Origin: Chaetoceros tenuissimus
Taxonomy: Eukaryota; Bacillariophyta; Thalassiosirophyceae; Chaetocerotales; Chaetocerotaceae
Length of the DNA: 64,000 nucleotides
Assembly: GCA_021927905.1 (NCBI GenBank)
Contig: BLLK01000047.1
Span: 2,294,001 to 2,358,000, forward strand
Direction of reading: 5' to 3'
Shown: positions 10,918 to 19,453 of the stretch, piece after piece
How the letters are laid out: the number at the start of each line of letters is the position of its first letter
Position numbering within the stretch: the stretch's first letter is position 1
The notes under the pieces: model-generated
What the model saw: the letters and a program-made list of their open reading frames with translations, nothing else
Database searches by the model: none
Told to the model about the DNA's origin: nothing
Program-made: the position numbers and the translations under genes

Positions 10918-12258
10918 TTAGAAACAATACCTAGGCTTTGACAAAGGAGTTGGCACAACATGATCTTGAAATGAAAGATCTTTCTTCGATTGGTTCTTAT
11001 CTACCACTTGTTTTAGTTCCTCTTCTTTCTTCTCTAATCTAGACAGGAGATAATCTAATTTCTTTTCATAAGTCATCTTCACCTTCTCCATTTCGTTTTG
11101 TAGATCAACTACTTTCTTCTTTTGCTTTTCTATACTATCTGATCGTTTGATATCGTTCCTAGGTTTTTCTTCATCTTTTTTACTGGGCATAGCTTCTTGA
11201 ACTTCGATTCTTTCAAGTATCTGAACCTTGATTCTATCTGGCAATTCGCTGTATAAATCTAAACTGAGCCTATTTGTCGATCTATTCGTTTCAGTTTTTC
11301 TGGATCTGAGTTGTTTCAAAAGTTTCGGAGCTTGGACGATGCATCGTGTGTACAAACTTTCGGGTCTACTGTTCTCCATGCCACCCAAGTCCAAATATAG
11401 ATGTAGAAAGTACAAAGACTCAGGTTCTGCAATCATTGGCATTCTAGTTGGATGTGTAAAACTTTCCAACAGACTCAATGTTAAGTCATCCTGACGACAT
11501 CTACAATAGGCACCAATCCTGGAAGAGAAACTTTCGCTGCATTTTATTCTCAAGTCTGGAGATGTGATGATAGGCAACAACTCTTTTGGTGATAGTATGG
11601 ACAAATGTGTCAACTTGACTTCTTTGAATTTGGATGCAATTATTCTTGTTGCATTTTCCACAATTTTTTCGTTCTTGAATTTTTTACCTTCACACAAGTA
11701 GGTTACCGCAGTATCAACATTCATATCTGATTGAATAAAGGAAGTGGTCTCATTGAACATTTCCTTGATACCAAAACTGGATGCTAGATGTCTCAATGCA
11801 ACAGCAGTCTCAGTTGTGATTTCTATAGGAGAACCTGGAGCAGCATAAAGATAATCCAACATGACTGGAAATACAGCCACAGCTGACGGGAGCAGTTCAA
11901 TTTTGGTGACGGTTTTATTTACATCATCTCTACTATCTCCAGTTTTATTTTTGAATAGGTTTGCAAAGAATTCACTTCGTCTCGGTCCAACTCCTAATAC
12001 AGTTTTATGCACAAAAAATGTTTTGGTAAGTAGATTCAGATGTGGTCCAGAACGTTTTGTATCATAGTCACGATCAGCATGGCTTTGTTTGTCAATCTTA
12101 TTCTGATCGGATGATGATACTCGGAGCGTCCAGTCGCTGAGAGAATCCTGTGGATCTAATCTCCAACTCAATGTAGGAGGTGCTTGCATGTAGAGAAAAC
12201 TTTCATGTTTCACTTTGCTCATTGGCTTAATTCTACGTGGAGAGTTTTGCATCACCAT
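10918..12258 (-). CDS. BTB/POZ domain protein with C-terminal coiled coil
   Basis: A 446-residue protein from the ATG at 12258; the frame is open further upstream but only with non-ATG codons. The BTB/POZ fold spans about residues 40-185, with the signature FFVHKTVLGVGPRRSEFFANLF-like core (about 81-102) and the helix PVMLDYLYAA. A BACK-like helical region follows to about residue 270, and a Lys/Glu-rich coiled coil (VVDLQNEMEKVKMTYEKKLD, LLSRLEKKEEELKQ) near 365-420. BTB proteins dimerise and often serve as cullin-3 substrate adaptors; the target here is unknown. The last 148 codons lie in unit 4 of the 1,523-bp array and recur in units 1-3 as headless fragments. It is divergent from the sugar epimerase-reductase gene at 12605. 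Confidence 0.85.
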   Translation of the reverse strand: MVMQNSPRRIKPMSKVKHESFLYMQAPPTLSWRLDPQDSLSDWTLRVSSSDQNKIDKQSHADRDYDTKRSGPHLNLLTKTFFVHKTVLGVGPRRSEFFANLFKNKTGDSRDDVNKTVTKIELLPSAVAVFPVMLDYLYAAPGSPIEITTETAVALRHLASSFGIKEMFNETTSFIQSDMNVDTAVTYLCEGKKFKNEKIVENATRIIASKFKEVKLTHLSILSPKELLPIITSPDLRIKCSESFSSRIGAYCRCRQDDLTLSLLESFTHPTRMPMIAEPESLYFLHLYLDLGGMENSRPESLYTRCIVQAPKLLKQLRSRKTETNRSTNRLSLDLYSELPDRIKVQILERIEVQEAMPSKKDEEKPRNDIKRSDSIEKQKKKVVDLQNEMEKVKMTYEKKLDYLLSRLEKKEEELKQVVDKNQSKKDLSFQDHVVPTPLSKPRYCF

Positions 12259-12604
12259 TTTTGTGAAAGGAAAAAGTATTCTAAACAAAGGTGTGAAGAT
12301 ACTAATTTCAATTTATTTTTCTTGTGGATTGGGATTGAAGAAAATGAACCAGATTGGTTTTGTCGTCTATTTTTCTCTATCGCCAAAAAGCAAAAAGTTT
12401 GCTGCATCAATACCAGTAACAACCGTTAAATATATGTGAATCGGAGAAATGAAAACGAAAAGACCGTTGGTCATCGCTCTCTCAAAGATCGCACTACATC
12501 GTCAAAAACCTATCACCCAGTCAGCATTACTTTTTCCTCAGAGAACAAAGACCTACTCTCACAAATTAAGAATCTCTTCCAATTATACAATCAAAATTAC
12601 TGAA
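12259..12604. other. Divergent intergenic region
   Basis: About 345 bp between the BTB start and the epimerase-reductase start. From 12449 the downstream frame is open with an ATG, so it could add 52 basic residues to the latter protein. I see no clear promoter motif. Confidence 0.3.
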
Positions 12605-13605
12605 ATGACAAAGGTGCTAATCTATGGAGGAAAGACCGGGTGGATCGGAGGTCTCATGCACGAGCTTTGCAAGGAGAAGGGTAGGTGAAGAAAATCTAGT
12701 ATGTACCCAAATGAATTCGGTCTCAACGCATGCTCACATACTATTCCAAACTTTCCATAGGACTTGACGTTGTACTCGGAGAAGCTCGTCTTGAAAACCG
12801 TGAAACACTCGCAAAGGAGCTTGATGAAGTAAAGCCAACTCACGTATTAATGGCAGCAGGAATCACCGGACGACCAAACATTGATTGGTGCGAGGATAAC
12901 AAGCCTGCAACTATCCGTACTAATGTAATTGGAACCCTTAACGTAGCAGATTTGACCAACGAGAGAGGAATTCACTGTACAATCTATGCTACTGGATGTA
13001 TCTTCAAGTATGATGAAGCTCATCCTCTTGGATCTGGAATTGGATTCAAGGAAGACTCCTTCCCTAACTTCGCTGAATCTTTCTACAGTGAAACCAAGGG
13101 ATACATGGAGCAAATGCTCAAGTGTTACGAGCATTGTCTTATTCTTAGAGTTCGTATGCCTATTTCCGATGACTTGTTCCATCGTAACTTTGTTACCAAG
13201 ATTGTCAAGTATGAGCGTGTAGTTAACATTCCAAATTCCATGACTGTTCTTCATGAAATGCTTCCTGCATCTTTGGCAATGGCTCAGAAGGGACTTACTG
13301 GAGTTTACAACTTTACCAATCCTGGGGTAATTTCTCACAATGAGGTTCTTGATTTGTACAAGAAGTACATCGATCCTACTTACACTTACAAGAACTTTAC
13401 TGTAGAAGAGCAAGCTAAGGTTATCAAGGCTGGAAGATCAAACAACGAGTTGGATACCACCAAGCTTATGGCTGACATGCCAGAGGGAGTTGTTATCAAC
13501 GATATTAAGACTGCATGTGACCTTTGTTTCCAGAGAATGAAGGTTAACCTTGAGAAGATGGGATGGTTGCCTGACAACATGCCAGAGGAGTTCAAGCGCA
13601 ATTAA
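12605..13605 (+). CDS. NRS/ER-type nucleotide-sugar 3,5-epimerase/4-reductase (SDR)
   Basis: Two exons, 12605-12680 and 12761-13605, with an 80-bp intron (gtaggt...catag), give 306 residues. It is an extended short-chain dehydrogenase close to plant NRS/ER (UER1), which turns dTDP/UDP-4-keto-6-deoxyglucose into the rhamnose donor, using NADPH in the cytosol. Visible marks are the Rossmann loop GGKTGWIGG (residues 8-16), split from the rest by the intron, the segment MAAGITGRPNIDWCE, and the catalytic YxxxK (Tyr134, Lys138) in SFYSETKGY. Length fits the family. An upstream in-frame ATG at 12449 would add 52 basic, Ser/Thr-rich residues; a targeting peptide there cannot be excluded, but the family normally starts right before the Rossmann strand. 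Confidence 0.9.
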
Positions 13606-14005
13606 TTTCAATTGATATTTTTCTAAATATTTTTGAATCCTTCGAATATCTTCAAACTATAATAGTAATTTTGTTTTTCCGCGATACTTAGAATGCTTAG
13701 AGAGTTAAGTACATAAAGAGTTCAATCCATCTTGGCATTATATGAAAATGGGCTAATGTAGTGACGCTTATGACCAACCTTTCAATCAGAATTCCTAATG
13801 AATTTGTAATGTAACTATCTTGGTAACAGAATTGATTTTATTATTCCTACATCACAGTTATTTCTTACATCTTTTTTTGTGATTAATCTTCTACTCACCC
13901 TTGCACTTTACTCCATCTGTCGTAAATTTAATTACTAATCAAATACAAAACAAACCATTCTTGAGTCAGTCTTTTCTCGCATAAATTAACATGAAATATG
14001 TCCAG
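13606..14005. other. Convergent intergenic region
   Basis: About 400 bp, AT-rich, between two convergent gene ends; it should hold both 3' UTRs. No other feature seen. Confidence 0.35.
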
Positions 14006-14377
14006 CTACTTTTTGTTTCCATGTGCTGGTGGAAGTTTTTCTTTTGACATTCCACTAGCCCATTCTGCTGTATCTTGAGTGTACTTTTCTTCTTTCAACT
14101 CCTTGACTCTTCTCTTGTAATATCTAGATTTCTTGTGGTCAGCCAATCCTTTTGCATCTGCAAAGTGCTTTCCAGTTTCAACGCAATAAAACTGCCCACC
14201 TCCTGGAAGATCATCGTCGTATTCAAATGTTATTGGCTTGCCTGTTTCGATTGACTTTTCAATCTCATCTTGTATTTGGTCGGTGTCCTTTGCCCTATTA
14301 CATAGCCATGTCTTGCGCTTATATTTCTTGATCTTTGTGTGTGCTCCGTGCTTTCTTTTAGTCTTTCCTGTTCCCAT
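14006..14377 (-). CDS. Bud20/ZNF593-like pre-60S factor with degenerate zinc finger
   Basis: A 123-residue protein matching Bud20/ZNF593, a shuttling factor that helps export pre-60S ribosomal particles. The Lys/Arg-rich N-terminus (GTGKTKRKHGAHTKIKKYKR), the DLPGGGQFYCVE entry into the finger, the KRRVKELK exit and the C-terminal AEWASGM (family A.RAAGM) are all present. The family has one C2H2 finger (CxxC...Hx4-5H). Here the second Cys is Thr (CVETGKHF) and the second His is Tyr (DHKKSRYYKRR), leaving one Cys and one His. The codons in the DNA confirm both changes. The rest of the protein looks conserved, so it is probably functional without canonical zinc binding. It is divergent from the SIR2-TPR gene. 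Confidence 0.85.
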   Translation of the reverse strand: MGTGKTKRKHGAHTKIKKYKRKTWLCNRAKDTDQIQDEIEKSIETGKPITFEYDDDLPGGGQFYCVETGKHFADAKGLADHKKSRYYKRRVKELKEEKYTQDTAEWASGMSKEKLPPAHGNKK

Positions 14378-14793
14378 GGTTATATGATGCTATTCCCTTC
14401 TTTTTTCTGGCCTCAGATAGTGTAAGAATGATAGTAGGATTTCTTTGTCAACAAAAATACCTTCTGCTCTCTTCTGCTATGACGTGAACAGTGAAGACTA
14501 TTTTCATTTAGTATTAGTAGTTGAATGTTCATGTGCCTTTTCACTGGCTCACAGAACACGAAACTAAAGGGCCTATTTCCATCTTTTCTTTTGCTTTCGC
14601 GCCATTTTAGTGTCTTCTCAAAACTCAACGCTCACTCCTTCTTTCCTTCAACGCTCTGTGTTCTTTCACCTTTCACACAGTTTGGGTATTACAACTAAAA
14701 CATTTCTGTTTTTACTTCAATTGAAATTATCACCTACTATTTACAATAGCATACTGACTAACGCAGTGGAACTTGAAGTAGTTAGAACCGAAA
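14378..14793. other. Divergent intergenic region
   Basis: About 415 bp between the Bud20-like and SIR2-TPR starts, containing the E2F-like motif listed separately. A 71-codon frame at 14610-14825 overlaps the SIR2 start and looks fortuitous. Confidence 0.35.
14595..14603 (+). promoter_or_regulatory. E2F-like motif TTTCGCGCC in a bidirectional promoter
   Basis: TTTCGCGCC matches the E2F consensus TTTSGCGC. It lies 218 bp upstream of the Bud20-like start and 191 bp upstream of the SIR2-TPR start. Function is inferred only from the motif. Confidence 0.25.
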
Positions 14794-17049
14794 ATGTCTT
14801 GTATCTGCTTCACTCCGAAAGTTAGTGCAAATACAAAGTCATCGACTGTAATGACTTCTCTCGTACAAGCAATACAAAATCAGGTTGAAGATAATGCTTC
14901 TCTTCAAAAGTTGAAAAGTATGGACTGTAAACGCTGTGTATTCTTTGTTGGAGCGGGAGCAAGTGTGGATTCTGGGTTGCCAAATTTCCGTGAATTTAGT
15001 GGACATATGTTGAAACAATTACTATCCAAATATAATGATCTTACTGAAGAAGACGTATCTACATTTGTGTCGGAATTGCGGCCTGAGGTTCTATTGCAAA
15101 CTCTCCACGAAGTATACGGGGACAAAATTTTTGCATTCTATGATTGGTTTGATGGAGCAGAGCCGTCCACTAATCATTATGTATTAGCGCGAGTTCTAAA
15201 AGAGGGAGGATTGGTTCTTACTACAAATGTAGATTTTTTGATTGAAAAAGCTTATGAGAACTTGTTTGGGAGTAATGATTTTAGCCTACTCACTACCAAA
15301 GATGATTTTGAGTCTTTTTCTCTGGATGACGATGGAGGGAAAGGGGTGTTGATCAAATTTCATGGCAGTATCGACCCATCCAAAACTGGAACAAAGAAAT
15401 ATGAAACAGTACGTTTCCTTTTAGATCAGGTTGGACAAGGTATTTCAACTGGAATGCACGATGTTTTGGAAGATGTTTGTAATAAATACGACATGGTGTA
15501 CTTGGGATATAGTGGATGCGATAATTTTTCAGTCCAACCGGTACTTTGCAATGTCGATACGAAAAAGACAACGTTGTGGCTGTGGTATGAATGGAGAGAG
15601 AAGTTAATGCTGGAAGACTCGGTATCTACTTTTGAAGAAGAAGTATTTCACGTAGGTGATAAAGTTGCAGGTGGCCAGTCATTCACTGACATTGAACGAG
15701 GGATGGAAACCTTGTCTACCTGCGAAATCCTCTCAAGACGGGCAAAAGCAATTAGAGTTCGAGGCAATGTTTCAAATATTATGACTGCTACTTCAGATCC
15801 AAATGATGATATCGAAGTAGAGGGCTTGAGTAAAGTAGGACCAATCCCCACTTGGGTCAGTGGTATATCACCTATTGACTGTTTGCGCTGCGCAGCTAGA
15901 CTCTATAGCAAGTCAGGGTCGATTGAGCAAGGAATCAAATGCCTTGAGGAAGCTTTGAAACTATCTGCGTCAAAAAGTGACGTATTTGTCAAAGCTCAAA
16001 TATCTCAAGAACTAGGAAACGAATATGCAAAAGCAGGTACAAAAGCTAAATACACGAAAGCTTTGTCGTGCTATGAAGTGGCTCTTGGTATTTACGACCA
16101 AATGCATAATTTTATCAAGAAGTTCGAAGTACAACTAGACAAAGTAAACGTTTTAAGGAGAAGCCAGCAATACACTCATGCGTTGGAGCAATTGCATCTA
16201 ATGGAAATGTCTCCAGATTACAATAATGAGGATTTTGCAGAGGCACTCGAAAAGATCAAGATAAGGACATTACTTATGGAAGCTCTCACTCTTGGTATGG
16301 GATTGAAGGATATCGAGAGCAGAGAAAAGGCATTAGAATTACTTGTGGACGCTGAAAAGCTTGCAGATGATGGGGGTTTTGTAGGTTTACAAGCGGCGAT
16401 CTTAAATGCGAATGGATTGATTAAGTATCAAATGGCAGGAAAATCGGTCGAGCTACTAGAGTCTGGTGCTGTCGATCTAGAGAAGGCATTTCGACTTAAC
16501 ATTTATATTGGCGATGCTAGGTCATGTTTCCAGCAGATGAGAAATCTTGGACTCATTCATTCCAAACTTAGTATGTTAAAGGAGGAACCAGAACTTCTTG
16601 AGAAGGCGATTGAAGAGTATAGAAAGGGCGAAAAGTTTCTATTCCGGTTATCGAAAAGTAGTATCATGGGAGAATTACTAGAAATTAGATTTAGACTAGG
16701 TGAAAGTCTTGTTGCAGCTGAAAGATATATTGAAGCTGGAGAAATTTTAGATGAAGTGAGAGAAAAAAGGAAAGAACTAGAGGATTGGCATAATGAAGCA
16801 AGGACTCTGGAACTACTTCTTAAATGCTCAGTAACTGACACAGAGAAGCTCATTCAATACACTCATGACGTTAAAGCAATATATGAAGATGCAATTGACA
16901 ATAAAAACAAAAAGGAGAGGTTCAAAAAGCAACCCATTACTGCGACAAATGGAAAGCAAATTCTAACAACTGCTGTTAATCTTGTGAAGGATGTCGACAG
17001 TGCTCTTTCCATGGAAATCGAAAAGCTTTTGGTAAAGCTCTTCTCGTGA
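14794..17049 (+). CDS. SIR2-domain protein with C-terminal TPR-like repeats
   Basis: A 751-residue single-exon protein. A SIR2-like NAD-binding domain covers about residues 35-300: the NAD loop GAGASVDSGLPNFREF (53-68), TTNVD (143-147), FHGS (189-192) and GYSGCD (238-243). These correspond to the GAGxSxxSGxPxFR, T(Q/T)NxD and HG motifs of sirtuins, so the active site looks intact. It lacks the CxxC zinc ribbon of classical deacetylase sirtuins and resembles the SIR2_2 group instead, whose bacterial members often act as NADases in antiviral systems. From about residue 345 to the end it is helical with TPR-like pairs (for example GIKCLEEALKLSAS and YTKALSCYEVALGIYDQ). NAD hydrolysis or deacylation cannot be told apart from sequence. 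A second ATG at 14851 could also serve as start. Confidence 0.8.
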   Translation: MSCICFTPKVSANTKSSTVMTSLVQAIQNQVEDNASLQKLKSMDCKRCVFFVGAGASVDSGLPNFREFSGHMLKQLLSKYNDLTEEDVSTFVSELRPEVLLQTLHEVYGDKIFAFYDWFDGAEPSTNHYVLARVLKEGGLVLTTNVDFLIEKAYENLFGSNDFSLLTTKDDFESFSLDDDGGKGVLIKFHGSIDPSKTGTKKYETVRFLLDQVGQGISTGMHDVLEDVCNKYDMVYLGYSGCDNFSVQPVLCNVDTKKTTLWLWYEWREKLMLEDSVSTFEEEVFHVGDKVAGGQSFTDIERGMETLSTCEILSRRAKAIRVRGNVSNIMTATSDPNDDIEVEGLSKVGPIPTWVSGISPIDCLRCAARLYSKSGSIEQGIKCLEEALKLSASKSDVFVKAQISQELGNEYAKAGTKAKYTKALSCYEVALGIYDQMHNFIKKFEVQLDKVNVLRRSQQYTHALEQLHLMEMSPDYNNEDFAEALEKIKIRTLLMEALTLGMGLKDIESREKALELLVDAEKLADDGGFVGLQAAILNANGLIKYQMAGKSVELLESGAVDLEKAFRLNIYIGDARSCFQQMRNLGLIHSKLSMLKEEPELLEKAIEEYRKGEKFLFRLSKSSIMGELLEIRFRLGESLVAAERYIEAGEILDEVREKRKELEDWHNEARTLELLLKCSVTDTEKLIQYTHDVKAIYEDAIDNKNKKERFKKQPITATNGKQILTTAVNLVKDVDSALSMEIEKLLVKLFS

Positions 17050-17453
17050 TGAAAATCTGTGGACTTTCTCTTCAGTATCTAGTTCAATCTTTACTTAGTT
17101 ATGTGTCGTTGGACATCTATTAGACGTACGACTAATTATATAGGGGTAAAAAGTGAAAGTAAATATAGCAGTTAACCTTCCGTTAAAATTTTATGCAAAC
17201 TTCTCTGTACTAACACTTCAACACTCAACACTCTGTACACCACATCATCATCTTTTTCCTCCTTATGTAATGCATAATGGATAATATCCTCAATCAGCAT
17301 CATCCATCGTGGTATCCAGCCAGGGTTATACAGTGTGAACCAAAGAAGAACAGGGTACTTAATTGAGAACGTATTGTGTGCTCGTAGACTCCATATTAGG
17401 AATATAATTTTATCTACTTCCTAAATTTTGCAATAAAAAGGACTACTAATAGG
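17050..17453. other. Intergenic region
   Basis: About 400 bp between two plus-strand genes. No RNA gene, repeat or further coding sequence seen. Confidence 0.35.
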
Positions 17454-18059
17454 ATGAAGATTATCTTGAGAATATGCATAGGAGCAAGTTGCATCATGAG
17501 TTCCTCTTGTTTCATGACTTCATCGTCGCATTTGAATGGAAACATTGGAAAGAGACAGAAGATTCATCCATGCAACTCCCGGCAAGTATGTCAGATGGTA
17601 CAAGACAGCGAAAGTGGTGAGAAAAATGAGGACGAAGTGGAGGAACCAGTGATTGCCACATCGACGGTAAAAATAGATGATCATGGATCCGACTTGACTG
17701 ATCGTTTTAAATATAAGATGAATGCATTGCTAGGGAAATTTGATCCTGAGATTAAGGATAATGACAATGAAAGTACAGATGGAAATATTCTCAATGCTAT
17801 GTTGAATTTTCCAACAGAGTTTGAATTCAATGTTGTAGGCCGAACGAAAGGAGAAACTGAATTAGCTGAAGAATATGTCGAGAATGTGAAACAGGTAATC
17901 TTGTCCCATGCTGGTGATGAAAATATTGAATGTACAGTTACACCAAGAGGTAAAAGCTTCACTAAGGTCGTCGCAAAAGCAAGAGTAGAAAGTTCAACAA
18001 TGATTACAAATATTTATGAAGAACTTGCCTCAATGGAAAGCACAGTAATGCGATTTTAA
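17454..18059 (+). CDS. DUF493 (YbeD-like) protein with organelle-type leader
   Basis: A 201-residue protein. The C-terminal 90 residues match the bacterial YbeD/DUF493 fold, an ACT-like regulatory domain of uncertain role: FPTEFEFNVVGRTKGE, then VIPS-type spacing to CTVTPRGKSFTKVVAKARV and the end segment IYEELASMESTVMRF. The N-terminus (MKIILRICIGASCIMSSSCF) is hydrophobic and then basic, consistent with a signal peptide plus plastid transit region; the residue at the expected +1 is Phe within SSCFMTSS, which resembles an ASAF motif. An acidic linker lies between. DUF493 proteins occur in plant plastids, so plastid location is the best inference. Confidence 0.8.
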   Translation: MKIILRICIGASCIMSSSCFMTSSSHLNGNIGKRQKIHPCNSRQVCQMVQDSESGEKNEDEVEEPVIATSTVKIDDHGSDLTDRFKYKMNALLGKFDPEIKDNDNESTDGNILNAMLNFPTEFEFNVVGRTKGETELAEEYVENVKQVILSHAGDENIECTVTPRGKSFTKVVAKARVESSTMITNIYEELASMESTVMRF

Positions 18060-18370
18060 AATTGAAATAATCTCAGACCCTATCTATGAAGATGGTGGTC
18101 ATGGAGAAAGGAATATCAACCATATCATGAAAAATAGTTCTTACAACCTGTACGTACGTATAAGTACAAGAAACAAATAAATACGACATTAGAATACATG
18201 GATCGCACTACAAGTACGTACATATCTGGTTCCAATAACAACTTCTTCCTTCACGAAAAGAGCCACCTGCTAATCTAATTCAACTATAAAAACATAAGGC
18301 TATTGTATATGTTTCAAACTACACAAATCTTTCTTTGATTAAATATTCATTTCCATAGATCTTCAATATT
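18060..18370. other. Intergenic region
   Basis: About 310 bp. Short tacgtacgta-type palindromic stretches occur (near 18151 and 18214); nothing else seen. Confidence 0.3.
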
Positions 18371-19423
18371 ATGAGCGACTTCTCTAGTCTTCTAGGCAAG
18401 CTTCAAAATGCAGCAAAGGAAGTGAACAAATCCAAACAAACAGTCGGAGAGTCAACTCAAGATTCTGGAAGAAGTAGAGCAGCAAAAAGAACCAAGAGAT
18501 TTCATGGCGACCGGTCTAAAATCTCGGATGATAATAAATTACCTCTTCAGAATTCTACAAGAAAGATAACAAAACCAAGAGATGTTGATGATTTGAAGGT
18601 AGACATTAGTTTTCTTTGCATTGGTGCACAGAAAGCAGGTACTACTTGGCTGCACAATATGCTCCGTCTACACCCACAACTATCTTTACCATCACAAAAA
18701 GAACTACATTTCTTTGACTGGTATCGTAAAAGAGGATTGGATTGGTATAGCAATCAGTTTCCAAAATGCGATGAAGACTGTCTACTTGGTGAAATTACTC
18801 CATGTTATGCAGTTCTGGCGGAAGACAAAATTGCAGAGATTAAATACCTGTTTCCAAAATCAAAAATAATATTTCTAGCGAGAGATTTAATAGAAAGAAC
18901 ATGGTCTGCAATCTTGATGGAATTACGAAATACAGTTCGAGGGATGGAAGCTGGAGAATTTACAAATGATCATATTGCTCAAATGGACAAGAGAGAACGA
19001 GAAAAATTTCTCAGAGAAGCAGATCCTAGTAATTATGATGACAACTATTTCATGGAGCGGCTTCAACACTCAACTCATCGGCAACGAAGTGATTATGCAT
19101 ACTTTCTTCGACGATGGTTAAGATATTTCCCAAAAGAGCAAATTTTGATAATAAATTACAAAGACATATCGCAGCGCCCTAGAGAAATGATGGATGAAGT
19201 TTTCTCATTTATTGGTGTGGATGGAAAAAGTGAGAATTGTATAAAAGATGAACAACTTGAAATGAGATTTAATGCAGCATCTGAACCACAACTTCGACAG
19301 CAGATAAGACCCTCTTTGAGGAAGAAAATGGCAAAGTATCTCAAACCTATGGCTAATGACTTCAATACTTTGTTGGGCGAATTAGGATATGATTGGAAGA
19401 TAGACGATTACTCTTCAATATAG
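18371..19423 (+). CDS. PAPS-dependent sulfotransferase
   Basis: A 350-residue sulfotransferase that would move sulfate from PAPS to a carbohydrate or other acceptor. The 5'-phosphosulfate loop GAQKAGTTWL is at residues 85-94, and the 3'-phosphate motif IIFLARDLIERTWSA near 166-180 (canonical RDPxxRxxS, here RDLIERTWSA). KELHFFDW and GEITPCYAVL are typical of the heparan/heparin N-sulfotransferase-like group. The 75-residue basic N-terminal extension has no hydrophobic anchor, so a Golgi type II topology is not supported. Its stop is about 30 bp from the stop of the convergent DTW gene. Confidence 0.88.
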   Translation: MSDFSSLLGKLQNAAKEVNKSKQTVGESTQDSGRSRAAKRTKRFHGDRSKISDDNKLPLQNSTRKITKPRDVDDLKVDISFLCIGAQKAGTTWLHNMLRLHPQLSLPSQKELHFFDWYRKRGLDWYSNQFPKCDEDCLLGEITPCYAVLAEDKIAEIKYLFPKSKIIFLARDLIERTWSAILMELRNTVRGMEAGEFTNDHIAQMDKREREKFLREADPSNYDDNYFMERLQHSTHRQRSDYAYFLRRWLRYFPKEQILIINYKDISQRPREMMDEVFSFIGVDGKSENCIKDEQLEMRFNAASEPQLRQQIRPSLRKKMAKYLKPMANDFNTLLGELGYDWKIDDYSSI

Positions 19424-19453
19424 AATTAAAACATTATCACTTTTCTGCTTGAG

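Larger units (their letters stand above)
5273..11364. repeat. Tandem array of four 1,523-bp units carrying two convergent gene tails
   Basis: The array is exactly 4 x 1,523 bp: 5273-6795, 6796-8318, 8319-9841 and 9842-11364. Each unit holds codons 160-495 of the MFS transporter (+), the 67-bp gap, and the last 148 codons of the BTB gene (-). The left flank continues into the full MFS gene and the right flank into the full BTB gene, so the single-copy ancestral order is clear. The internal junctions join BTB sequence ctttcggg to MFS sequence cttcttctgg; GGG is shared by both breakpoints (5270-5272 and 11362-11364). The only differences I found between units are C to T at 8810 (unit 3, Ala to Val) and T instead of C at 11254 (unit 4, silent in the BTB frame), so the expansion is very recent. 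Confidence 0.95.

Noticed and set aside
5273-11364. The 1,523-bp array as a transposon or satellite
   Set aside because: No terminal repeats, transposase or target-site duplication; all of its content derives from the two adjacent host genes.
12847-13413. 188-codon minus-strand frame opposite the epimerase-reductase
   Set aside because: It is antisense to a clearly conserved enzyme and has no independent signal.
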